64,000 nucleotides of DNA from Brachypodium distachyon (Eukaryota > Streptophyta > Magnoliopsida > Poales > Poaceae), in contig NC_016134.3 of NCBI RefSeq assembly GCF_000005505.3, forward strand, positions 20,076,370 to 20,140,369. The letters are read 5' to 3'. The notes beneath the pieces were generated by a model, which worked only from the letters and a program-made list of their open reading frames with translations, ran no database searches and was not told the origin of the DNA. A program made the position numbers and the translations under genes. This document shows positions 42,978 to 53,074 of this stretch, in pieces (the stretch's first letter is position 1; every line of letters begins with the position of its first letter).

Positions 42978-44435
42978 ATGGCAGGTGGTTCTTCGCACGC
43001 GAAGCTCCTGCTAACCATGGTGCTGCTCCATGCGCTCATGGACTCGGCCGCGGCGGCCTGCTCCGTGAATGCCATCTACAGCTTCGGCGACTCCATCGCC
43101 GACACTGGCAACCTCCTCCGCGAGGGCCCAGTCGGCTTCTTCTCCAGCATCGGCAGCTACCCCTACGGCCAGACCTACCGGAAGCCCACCGGCCGCTGCT
43201 CCGACGGCCTCCTCATCATCGACTACCTGGGTAAGTAAAGTAAATCAATAACGGAACTCATGGACCTCAATCCTCATGCATTGTGTGATTCGTGTTTGGA
43301 TGCAGCGATGGCGCTGAAGCTGCCGCTGATCAACCCGTACCTGGACAGCGGCGCCGACTTCAGCGGCGGCGTCAACTTCGCGGTGGCCGGCGCGACGGCG
43401 CTGGACCGGACGGTCCTCGTGCAGAACGCCATCGTGATGACGCCCGGGAACATGCCGCTCAGCTCCCAGCTCGACTGGTTCAAATCGCACCTCAACGCCA
43501 CCTGCACTTCCCAGGAAGGTACTGTCTAAACACGAGGCAAAGCAGAGACCGCACCGGAAACAGAGGTTTTGCTCTGTTCTCACTCAATCCTGCTCTGTTT
43601 ACAGATTGCGCGAAGAAGCTCGCCGGAGCGCTGTTCTTGGTCGGGGAGATCGGTGGGAACGACTACAACTACGCGTTCTTTCAGAAGAGGTCCATCGAGG
43701 CCGTCAAGGCGTACGTGCCACAGGTCGTGCAGAGCATCACGAACGTCGCAAAGGCAAGTAGTAACAGTAAGGCCCCAAGCCAAGGGAGGTTCATTCATTA
43801 ACCGTTGTTCTAACCTGCACGTGTATTCGATTTTCACCAATCCATGATTTAGGAGCTGATCGAGCTGGGAGCGACCCAGATCATGATCCCGGGTAACTTC
43901 CCCATCGGGTGCTCGCCGAGCTACCTCTCCCTCTTCTCCGTCGCCGGCTCCACGGACCACGACGAGAGGGGCTGCCTCGTCAGCTACAACTCCTTCGCCG
44001 CGTACCACAACGAGCAGCTCCAGGCAGCCATCGACGGCCTCAGGAAGGCCAACTCCGACGTGTCCATCGTCTACGCCGACTACTACGGCGCCTTCCTGCA
44101 CCTCCTGGACCACGCCTCCGTCCTAGGTAACCAACCAATCATGAATCAACCACGTACGCACGGATCTCAAAGCAGCTGATCGAATTCGGAGCGTGACAGG
44201 GTTCGACGAGGGGTCGCTGCTCAAGGCGTGCTGCGGGGCGGGCGGCGTGTACAACTTCGACATGGACATGATGTGCGGCGGACTCGGGGCCAGCACGTGC
44301 GCCGACCCGGCAAGGCACGTGAGCTGGGACGGCATCCACCTCACTCAGCAGGCGTACAGGGCCATGGCGCTGGCGCTCCTCATGGAAGGCTTCGCGCAGC
44401 CTGCCGAGAGCGTGCTCCAGATATGGAGCTGCTGA
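42978..44435 (+). CDS. GDSL esterase/lipase (secreted)
   Basis: Five exons (42978-43230, 43306-43518, 43605-43753, 43853-44126, 44200-44435) give 374 residues, normal for plant GDSL hydrolases. Residues 1-27 form a signal peptide (KLLLTMVLLHALMDSAAAA). Block I is FGDSIADTGN with catalytic Ser39. Block II is FAVAGATA (Gly113) and block III is GEIGGND (Asn174). Block V is WDGIHLT with Asp340 and His343 completing the triad. These enzymes hydrolyse acyl esters of lipids, cutin monomers or acetylated wall polymers outside the cell; the substrate is not readable. All junctions are GT-AG except intron 3, which starts GCAAGT. Exons are GC-rich with strong third-position bias, as usual in grasses. 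The frame is intact throughout. Confidence 0.93.
43754..43852 (+). other. GC-AG intron in the GDSL gene
   Basis: Exon 3 ends AAG and the intron begins GCAAGT, ending GATTTAG. The alternative GT at 43761 would put the next exon out of frame, whereas the GC donor keeps the family sequence NVAK-ELIELGA. GC donors with an otherwise strong consensus are the known minor class of U2 introns. Confidence 0.8.
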
Positions 44436-44439
44436 TCGA

Positions 44440-45100
44440 TATGCATGGGATCGAGCGTTATTGTTGTAAGGTAGAACTGTCTAGCGATCTTTAAAGCTAT
44501 CGTGTTCAAGTTCAAGGATGCCGCAAGCCAAACTACAGGGTCCTGCAGTCAGTGCATCAAAGATGAACTTATGATCTGGACCGTGGCAATCCTCCGGGGT
44601 GTTACATCGATAACATGGGCTCGTGGCTGTAAATCTCACTAGCATTGATTTGGTGTTACTTCAGCAGGTTGCTAGGAAAGCCGAATGGCAGCCTCCATAC
44701 ATTTTCTTAAGTCATATCTCATCACCAGATTGACCCCTTCCTGTAAAATTCTATGTACTCACACTTTAATTAATTAATGGAAGCAGCGCTGCTGCATTTC
44801 GTAAATGAAAAGGGAAACGTCATTGCAAGCATTTATCTATACCCGATGGGTTGCAGATCATGTTGTCCTACATCTCCTTCATAACACACAGAGAAAACAA
44901 ACAGAACTAACATCAAAATAGGAACAAATTGGTTGCGTTTTTGTTCTAGCTCCGAGCACAGTAGAGCAACAAGTGAGAGGTTAAACTGCATTATCCATCA
45001 GACAGAAGAATAATAGTGTCATCCGAAACAAAATTCCATGGGCAGAGCTCATAACTAGAAATGGGCAGAATCTAGAGCTCCTTTCGCCTTTGCAGACGGA
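44440..45100. other. Intergenic region between convergent genes
   Basis: This holds the 3' ends of the GDSL gene (plus) and the L31-like gene (minus). No other feature is recognised. Confidence 0.4.
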
Positions 45101-45103
45101 ACT

Positions 45104-45310
45104 CTACTTGTCTTTGCTCTCCTCCGCTTCCTGCTCGTAACGCCGCTTGAACTTGGCAATCTGTCCCAGGCTTTGAGCCATCTGTCGCTTTGCCCTCATA
45201 TGGTACACCTTGCCTGTATGGTTCACCTTTGTCATCATGATGTTGATCAGCCTGCCGCTCTGTGTCACATATGAAATCCACTGCATCTGAGGATGTAGCC
45301 CCTTCCTCAT
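45104..45310 (-). CDS. L31-like ribosomal protein, small
   Basis: The minus strand encodes 68 residues: MRKGLHPQMQWISYVTQSGR, then KVNHTGKVYHMRAKRQMAQS and AKFKRRYEQEAEESKDK. The K-G-(I/L)-H-P start is the signature of bacterial-type L31, and I recall a very similar short plant protein annotated as ribosomal protein L31. It would be part of an organellar large ribosomal subunit, probably mitochondrial. The exon opens nine bases before the ATG at a good acceptor (CTGATTTCAG, exon start 45319). So at least one non-coding 5' exon must lie at higher coordinates. Its basic composition fits RNA binding. Organelle assignment is inference. Confidence 0.75.
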   Translation of the reverse strand: MRKGLHPQMQWISYVTQSGRLINIMMTKVNHTGKVYHMRAKRQMAQSLGQIAKFKRRYEQEAEESKDK

Positions 45311-45838
45311 TCTTCCAACCTGAAATCAGGGTGCAGGCTCATCAGAAGTACATATATAATTTGTTTGTCATAAGACATTTTTCAGTATTAATAACATAAG
45401 CAAGATCACCGCAAAGAAATATCATCATGCCCATAGCATCATACTACTAGAAAATAGATGTAATAAATATCTATTATCATGTTTCCAGATTTTAACCATG
45501 AAAGAAACATCCATTTGCTCAACAGATCTCAGACATCAACATTCACCAATAAGAATGTAGGAGCTTGCCATTATGACTCCATAAGTTCATAGTACCTTAT
45601 TCCAAGTTCGGATATAATAGGCCAAAGCAGGAGTAGTTCATCCATGAAAGGTTATGTTGTGTGATTGCTAAAGGATATAAATCATGGTACTTAAAATACC
45701 TGATTACTCATGGTCATTTTTTTTATCTTTTTTGCAAATTGTGAATCAATCACTAGTACACTGGGTCATAACAAAAGAAGGTGGCACAGTGTGCAGCCGG
45801 ACATAGAAACACGACTTCAGCAGCTAAATAGGCACTCT

Positions 45839-45949
45839 AGTTTTATCTTCTTGAGTTCTGAGTGACTATTAATAATGACAGGTTTGGTGTTTCGTTTCAT
45901 TCGAATCTGTCATTACTAATAGTCACTCACAACTCAAGAAGATAAAACT
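45839..45949. repeat. Long hairpin: 43-bp arms, 25-base loop
   Basis: The left arm 45839-45881 (AGTTTTATCTTCTTGAGTTC...) and right arm 45907-45949 pair with only two mismatches. It lies upstream of the L31-like exon, probably inside that gene's 5' intron. The ends show no Stowaway or other known terminal repeat and no obvious target duplication. It could be a small foldback element or a young small-RNA precursor. The sequence alone cannot decide. Confidence 0.8.
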
Positions 45950-46976
45950 TAAGGGAAGATCACACTCAGATGTGTTGGAAGAAGGTCTCCTTTCTTACAT
46001 TCAAATACCCCCATCAATCTCACTGATTGAGAACAATGAATGTAAAATAAACTTGCATTAAAGTACGACTACAACTATCATTAATTAGTTGATAGCAGAC
46101 ATGTAGGGAAAGTGAAAGTTTATTCGAACTGCACAAAATACACAACAGTATTGTTTACTGATGCCCTGTTACACATGTAAAATAACTCTTAAGAACTCTG
46201 CAATATTGGAGTTCTGTTAACCAAGCTAGCCAAGTATGGCATGATAACAAACATCATCATTAATCTTTGCAGATATGATGCAATACTAACTACGGAGTAC
46301 TAAGTAAAAACAGTCACTTGCGAATGGGCAATGTCTAGTGTTCAAACATTGGTTTAACTTGTTAGGACATGTTCCAATCCTTGGGAAATATTCCATATCT
46401 AAAGTAAGCCATAAGGTAACAGTTACAACTTAAAATTGTGATAATGTAACATCTTGTAAGAAAAAGCTGCAACCTCTGGTGGTGCTCTACCTTTACTTTG
46501 CAGATCAACATGCAAACTTGTTTGACTATACAACCAATCAAATTTGGGATATACAAGTAGAATGTAGAATTTCCATGTCTTTAGTCATTTCTAGATTGGA
46601 CTTCTCTAATTCTATCATTCTGAGGTTGCTGAAAAACATGGTTTGTGAGGTACAACTCTACAACACAACCACAAACATAACTCGGGCTCAGCAACGCATC
46701 TTCCAGCAGCTGGGTATTGTTGTATTGAGCAACCGTGAGTGCTTTTGCTCCTCGGCGATTCATCATTCCAGATGTATGACAGAAAACTCATTTTAGTTAT
46801 TTTGAGCAGAAAGTAATACTTTTACAACAAATCTCTGCACTTCGACAAAAATAGTACTTCTACAGTGCATTTCATTTCACAGAAAATAACTGCAGCAAAT
46901 GAAAGTAATTACAGGAATACTGAACATTCAATCTGCCAAGATGGCCTTAAGGCTTCATCTGCATCAACTTGCTTGG
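45950..46976. other. AT-rich stretch, nothing recognised
   Basis: Likely intron or intergenic DNA. Short frames (for example 46479-46796 plus) show no domain. Confidence 0.3.
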
Positions 46977-46979
46977 TTA

Positions 46980-47984
46980 AGGCAGTTTTCGGTTGAGGGC
47001 ATGAGGTAGAATAGCAATCTCGGTGTTTGGTTGACATAATAGAATGGTTCCAATTGTTTGGTTAAAGGAATAGGATAGAAAGAAATGATTCCATTATGTG
47101 TTTGGTCAGGAGGATGAGATAGAATAGATATGTTCAAATCACCTCTTGCATAGGATAGGGAAGGTTACCTATAACATCTGAAAATTCACAACAGCTATTT
47201 TAACAAAATTTCAGTCACAATTGGCCTAATTGTTTCAGCTGACAAATTTATATCAATTAATAGAATTCAATTTCAAATTTATATCAAACATCACGCAATA
47301 GGGCCAGCAGAAAAGTTTGGTATAGTGAAAAGACATTTACAGAACTCTGCGATTCTCATCTCATGAACTAGTTTGTGAACAGTGCAAAGGAACCAAGAAC
47401 CAAAAAAATCAGGATGGAGGTTTCCTGCTGCCGGCTAGCGAGGTAAGCAATCAATCAGGATCAAATCATGTAACCAATCAATTCCCATAGGGTCATGTAA
47501 GCAATCAATCAGAAATTCAGGATCGAATCGAGTGATATGGGTTTGCTGCCGCCAGCTAGCGAGGAAGCACACCGACAGTGTGGAAGGGAGAGATGTCGCC
47601 GACCATCGAAGTTGCGAGTCGCCGCGTGCATACTGCTTTTCCTCTCCTACTACTCCTCCAGTGCTGCATCCCTGCTTCTCTGCTGCCTCCGTTCCTGTCG
47701 CATCCTGCTGCAGCCACTGGCCATCGAGAGGGTGAGATTTAGGAATAATTTGATGGGGGCGGTGAGACTGGCATTCACATGAGAGATCACGTGCCTATGG
47801 AGCGAACTGGAGCCAATCGATTCTTCCAATTCCGCATATCACTCGGATATTCCCTACCTTGGAACCATTTGGTTCCATTCCCAATTTTTACATTCCATCA
47901 ACCAAACGGTCAGATGGCCATAAGTTCGTAACTTCTGGAACCATTCCATGACATTCCACCCTATGCCTCCAACCAAACACTACC
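46980..47984. mobile_element. Non-autonomous DNA transposon, PIF/Harbinger-like (about 1 kb)
   Basis: The left end reads AGGCAGTTTTCGGTTGAGGG and the right end, reverse complemented, reads GGTAGTGTTTGGTTGGAGGC. That is an imperfect terminal inverted repeat, and homology continues inward (TTGGTT and AATGGTTCC motifs). Both sides are flanked by TTAA, consistent with a TTA/TAA duplication of PIF/Harbinger elements. No transposase is encoded. The superfamily is uncertain. Confidence 0.45.
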
Positions 47985-47987
47985 TTA

Positions 47988-48660
47988 ACCAGGTCCTCCA
48001 CCAGAAATGTCACAGAGTAACAACTACTTGCAAATCCCCCAAACGTCTTGTTTTTAAAACAAAAAGGTGTAACCAGGTAATTCCTTAACTCTAAACAGTA
48101 CCAAATGCAACTCCTGCAGACATCCATTGTCCTAAGAAGACAACTGACACCATTCATATTTCAAATTTGATTAACTCGCCATTTAACTGGTGTTTTAGAA
48201 AAACCATTATTAATCAGATGCTTCAAATGTTCTTCAGATTTCACCAAATACTCTACAAGTTACCAATGTATTTAACACACTTTTTCATCATCAGGTACAT
48301 GACGTATGCAGAGGCATTGACTAAACCAACAAGCATGCCAATAAACTTGCACAGTCCAAACAGTCGCGAACACAATCTTTGAAATGTCTTCTCATCAGAT
48401 CTCAACTTGGCACTAATAACATCTTAGATAAACTGACAAAGACAGTCAGGAAACACATGATATAAATGCGAACCACTAGTATCACATAAATAAAATATGA
48501 GGGACACTTCATTAACTTCTTGGTCAAGGGTGGAGGCCTGGCTCTGCTCGATATTTTTCCAAGCTTCCTTAGTTGTACCTCAACAAACCTCTCTTTTCCA
48601 ATTAATTCCCAGCGCGATTGAAAATAGAATGACAGGTGTCTCATAATTAGTACCCCTTCT
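47988..48660. other. Non-coding stretch downstream of the zinc-knuckle gene
   Basis: AT-rich DNA that may include the 3' untranslated region of the minus-strand zinc-knuckle gene. No other feature is recognised. Confidence 0.3.
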
Positions 48661-48664
48661 TATT

Positions 48665-50008
48665 TTACCTACTGCTCTTGGTGCGATAGTCTTGACATTT
48701 CTGACGCTTCAGAGGGCACTGCTGGGCATAATGGCCTACTTCACCACAACTGTAACATACTCGTGTTTTGCCTGCTTTGACCAAAGGCCTGGACTTGTTG
48801 GGGGTCAATAATTGTTGTTTTAAGGGACAATTCCAGACCCGGTGCCCTTCAACACCACAGTTAAAACATTCATATGACGATGTCAGATTAATTTTGGATG
48901 AGTGTTTAGCAGTACTTGGGCCATGTTCTTTTAATTCTACGGACAGGTCACCGGATATAGCTCTTGTGTTGCTCTCTCCTGATAATGAAGATTGCGAAAC
49001 ATCTTGTAACTTCAGAGGACAGTGCTTGGCATAGTGACCTTCTTCATGACAATTCAAACATAGCCTTCCAAACACTCGTGTTGGTGTGTTATCTGATGTA
49101 ACTCAAGGACTAGACTCATTGGGGGTTGGTACTTTTGGTTTTGAGGGGCAATCCTGGCGCCGGTGGCCTTCCTCGCCACAGCTGAAACATTTAACTGATG
49201 ATGTTGGCTTCTTTGCTGCAAATTTTTCACATAGTTCTGATTCATTGGATGGCTCAGAAGGTGTAGCTAATGCACTACCTTGTTTTGTTAGTGCAAGTAG
49301 CAGAGCACCTCGGAAGTTCTCTCTCTGATCCTGAAGCACTGTAGTCAATACTGAATTCAAGGGACATTGAGCAAGAAAATGATCCCGAGATTCACACATA
49401 AGGCATGTAACCTTGCTCATCCGGCATTCTCCAAGCGGATGATATTTGTCACAACTTGAACAATCGAGACCGTGTGTACTAGCACTATGCCCTATCTCTC
49501 CACAGCGGGTACAAGCACGATTATCGGACATGTTCTGCTGGCAACACCACAAGCGACAATGGCCTTTTTTTGCTACAGAGTGTGCAAATGACTTTACCCT
49601 CCTGGTCCTTCATAGGGCAGTCACAAGTGTAATGTCCTTCTTTGCCACAAACCAAACAAGTGACTATCCCACTCATTCTGTCCTGAACATATCTACTTTC
49701 TACATTTTGTTGGTATGAGTTGAATGTCAATGATTTTTCTTCTGAAGCAAGGTTTTCTTCATGGGTACGATCTGAACTCCCTAGTGACACAGTAAGTGAA
49801 GCATTCCGTTGAGGGCATTCATGGGAAAAGTGGCCTTGGTGCCCACAGGAATAGCATGTGATGTGCTTTTGTGTACCATCTTTCCATCGACTTTCATGTC
49901 GGGTACTGTGATAGTGGGAATTGAGGTCTGTGGTTATCTCCCACTTTCTTTTTGACCTCATTTCCTGACTCTTAGCACATGATCTGTTGGTCGCCACATG
50001 AGTTGTTT
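48665..50008 (-). pseudogene. Multi-CCHC zinc-knuckle protein exon, frameshift and stop
   Basis: A long exon (acceptor CTCTTGTCAG, start 50008) encodes about ten Cys-rich knuckles, such as CYSCGHQGHFSHEC, CLVCGKEGHYTCDC, CTRCGEIGHS, CFSCGEEGHRRQDC, CLNCHEEGHYAKHC, CFNCGVEGHRVWNC and CYSCGEVGHYAQQC. It resembles plant CNBP/HEXBP-like nucleic-acid-binding proteins. Two lesions interrupt it. A run of seven A (minus strand, near 49565-49571) shifts the frame; with six A the text would read CSKKGHCRLWC, another good knuckle. An in-frame TGA at 49105-49103 replaces a probable CGA Arg codon. The rest is open to a stop at 48665. Upstream exons are not identified. It is either a recent pseudogene or, for the A run, possibly a sequencing error. 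Confidence 0.75.
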
Positions 50009-50009
50009 C

Positions 50010-51690
50010 TGACAAGAGATAATAGATAAGAGGGAAAGGCATAGTAAGGCAAGGAGGAATCTTGTTTGAGAAGTAAGATAAAATGATATTTTATATGCCA
50101 CCATAAACAACCGTATAGAAACAGCTAAACATCATCCATTGAGGTACATTCATAAGGCGTCAACTTTATAGATGCAAAAAAGAGCAAATACCCCAATGAA
50201 ACACAAATGTTGAGCAAAACGATCCAAATCCTCCCATTGCCCGAATGCAAGAAAGGGAACTACTGGAAACAAAAATAACTGTTTGAATTTCTGAACCACA
50301 TGGCTATTTGTTCACAAATATACAAAGACTAACTCAATAGAGTTAATTTGCCTTTGACTACATGCCCTAATTGATCAACCTCTTGATAAAGTGCCCCAAA
50401 GTCGAATTTTCCTCACAAAAACTTTCCCCAAAGGTGTTTTCACAAAACAAAATAACTTGATCCTCTGCCTAGCCAGGAGAAAGACAACTTTTTTATATCA
50501 AACAGAACAACAGCTTTGTCCATGTTCTTATTTTCTTCACTGCGAAAGGCAAAAGAGAGGCAGAGTGGGATCGCTCTGTATAAGCTTACACAGCTCTCCT
50601 TAGGCCTCTATGCATAATCTCAATTCAATTTTTTCACGAGAGGTTTGCTGGAACAAACATTGGTTACTCCATACATAAGAAGTGCTTTTGACAAGGCCTC
50701 TCTTCCTCCTAGACCTCCATGGCAACCCAATTTCATCTCACAAAAAGCGCTCCATGCAAATTGGGAATCAAAATAAGGTCTACCTCGTTGCAGCAATTCG
50801 CCTTCCCCGGTCGACCAGTCTGGAGGACAGGCGGAGCTACAGTTTTACAAGGGTGTACATATACTAGTTTTGGCAAACAAAATTGATTACGTGCGTATAA
50901 TATACATATAAGCTGCTGTAAAATACGTTCCCCTAAGATCCTGTTCATCCAGCCCAACATGCAGAAGGCACAACCGGCCGCTATTCGACGTTCCCTAACC
51001 AGCCGCTCGGCCACAGGGTTGGATCTAGAATTTGTGCACTGGCACACCCACAAATCGTGAAGGTCAGTGGGATTTAATTTGGGGGATGGGTGCGAGGAGA
51101 GGAGCAAGAGATGAGGTAGGAGAAAGGGCGATGATGATTGACTTACAACTTAGAACGGCTGGGGAGAACCCTGCAGTCCGGGGAGGGAGGGAGCGGCGCC
51201 GTCGAGGGAGAAACTGGGTGGCGCAGCTGACCGGTGTGTGCGCCGTCGAGGGAGAGAGAGAGCCGCGTGCGGAGGGGGCTGAGATCCAGTGCCTTGCTAG
51301 AGGCAAGGAACGGCATGCCCTGCCCCCATCCCATCCGCCGTCCATTTTTATCCGACGGCAACAGTGATTCAGAGCCAAACAACGCACGCTCGGGGGCAGC
51401 CGGGCAGGGAGGGGAAAAAGAGCTTCGCGCGGAGGGACTGCTGCTTCCCGCTGCTGACACCGCCGCCGCGCCGCGGGTGGAATGGCAACTTGTTTTATTT
51501 CTCTGCATTCTGCGTTTCTGCGAGGCATTAAGCTGATGATTTGAATTAGAATATCAAAATATTTTGCTAAATCGAATAATTTAATAACAATGAGCAGATA
51601 TGGATTTTATCTGTTACATGTTGTCGAATGATTCTGTATCAGTTGAACGTGAATCAATCACTTGCAACCATGAAATCTGACCGTATGATT
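50010..51690. other. Upstream part of the zinc-knuckle gene, no exon identified
   Basis: This could hold introns and first exons of the minus-strand zinc-knuckle gene. GC-rich frames at 51064-51528 (minus) and 51032-51367 (plus) overlap each other and show no domain. A CpG-rich patch at 51130-51480 could be a promoter or first exon. Confidence 0.3.
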
Positions 51691-51864
51691 TATGCTTCCT
51701 CTCCTCTCTACGAGTGATCCTCTTCCTCCCACTTACTCCCGATCGGTCCCCTTCATGTCTCCCTCTTAGTCGGTCTCTCTCCCCCGATGGATCTGTCTCT
51801 CTCCGGTTCTCCTACTGACTAGAGGCTGGAGCAGGGCCTCCCGGTCTCCTCTCTCCCTCGATGG

Positions 51865-51901
<37 letters not shown>

Positions 51902-52364
51902 CGGTTCTCCTCCCGACTGGAGCAGCCCCCCCCCCTCCCCGCCCAAATCCTGAGCCGGAGGACGCGGCCCAAGAGGAGAGGCCGAGCAAGCGCGGGCCGC
52001 GGTGGCAGCATGGCAGTGGCGGGCAGCAGCGCGGCCCAAGAGGAGCGGCGGAACATGCCAGGGAAGGAAGAGACGTATCAGGGAGTAGGCGGATTGTGGC
52101 GAGTGCCCTGTTGCGAGGAGGCAGATCCGGGTGGGTGGGCGAGGAGGAGAGAAGGCGAGGAAGAGATCAAGCCATTGAGGCTTGCCATGTGCACGAGGAC
52201 GTACGGGTGGAGAAGGGGGCGAACCGTGTGCGAGTCGGACGCGAATCAGGACATGCCGTGGAGGATGGAGAGATACAGCCGAGGTGGCATGTTGGTAATT
52301 TTGATGAAAAGACCTACCTTCGTCCGCTATCACCGCCAACTTCGATTTAATAGATAGTAATAGA
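51691..52364 (-). mobile_element. Helitron 5' terminal region
   Basis: The minus strand begins TCTATTACTATCTATTAAAT after a host A (52364). It continues CGAAGTTGGCGGTGATAG, closely resembling the 5' end of the Helitron at 20940-21991 (TCTATACCAATATATTAAAT, TTGGAGTTGGTGGTG). The matching 3' hairpin-CTAG end was not found with confidence; 51691 is only the left edge of the CT-rich part. A CT microsatellite (51864-51890) lies within. Confidence 0.5.
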
Positions 52365-53074
52365 TTAAAGTTAAATCCACTATCCTTTCTGAAGAAGAGC
52401 AATCTAGGATGAAGAAGATCTACTCTGAAATGCAACTGATCTGGATTAAGGTAGGAAACTTAGGCTAAACGGAGATCTAGAAATAGAGAAATTAAAGAGG
52501 GAGATAAAAACACCTCCTATTTTCAGTAGCTAATCAAAGGAGAAGGAAAACTCCGATTCACGGACGCGGCACGACACCCTCTACGCACTCAATCTGGACC
52601 ACGGTTGCCAGGTGTGCAGTGGCCTTTTTACGTTTGGGAAATGCTGCGAAATGGCCTACCTAGGCGTATTTCTGTTGTCTTGGTCCAAGTATGTGTACCA
52701 GGAAGGGCAGTGTACTGGACCATTTGTGGCTTTTTGTTGGACAAGGTAGGTAGTTAGCGATGGAAGTTTTGGTCCAAGTTACTCCAAGTTTTGGTCCAAG
52801 TTGCCCCCGTCATCTCCCCTCTTCATGGTCCAAGTTACTCCAGGATTTGGACCTGTACCTGGGCCTGCAGATTCCATCTCCTGGACCAACTTCCCAGCGA
52901 TGAAATGTGAATAGAATCTATATACATTTGGGCTGCGGTTAAATACACGGAGGAAGGCCCAATCGGCCGGATCCGCATTCCTATCAATGGTCATCCATAC
53001 CATGTCCAGAGAGTGTCATGTCCCGAACGGCATTTTCGCCGATTCACTCCCTAGAAGGGCCTCAGGGGCTTCGT
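52365..53074. other. Non-coding stretch with repeated 'ggtccaagtt' motifs
   Basis: The decamer TGGTCCAAGT occurs at least five times between 52679 and 52840. There is no gene and no clear element ends. Confidence 0.4.

Noticed and set aside
43761..43766. GT donor seven bases downstream in GDSL intron 3
   Set aside because: It would shift the next exon out of frame; the GC donor at 43754 keeps the conserved protein.
46977..47988. piggyBac assignment based on TTAA flanks
   Set aside because: Terminal repeats resemble grass PIF/Harbinger-like elements and piggyBac is not expected in plants; TTAA can arise from a TTA or TAA duplication.
50868..50871. CTAG as 3' end of the Helitron whose 5' end is at 52364
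   Set aside because: No convincing hairpin precedes it on the minus strand, so the link was not made.
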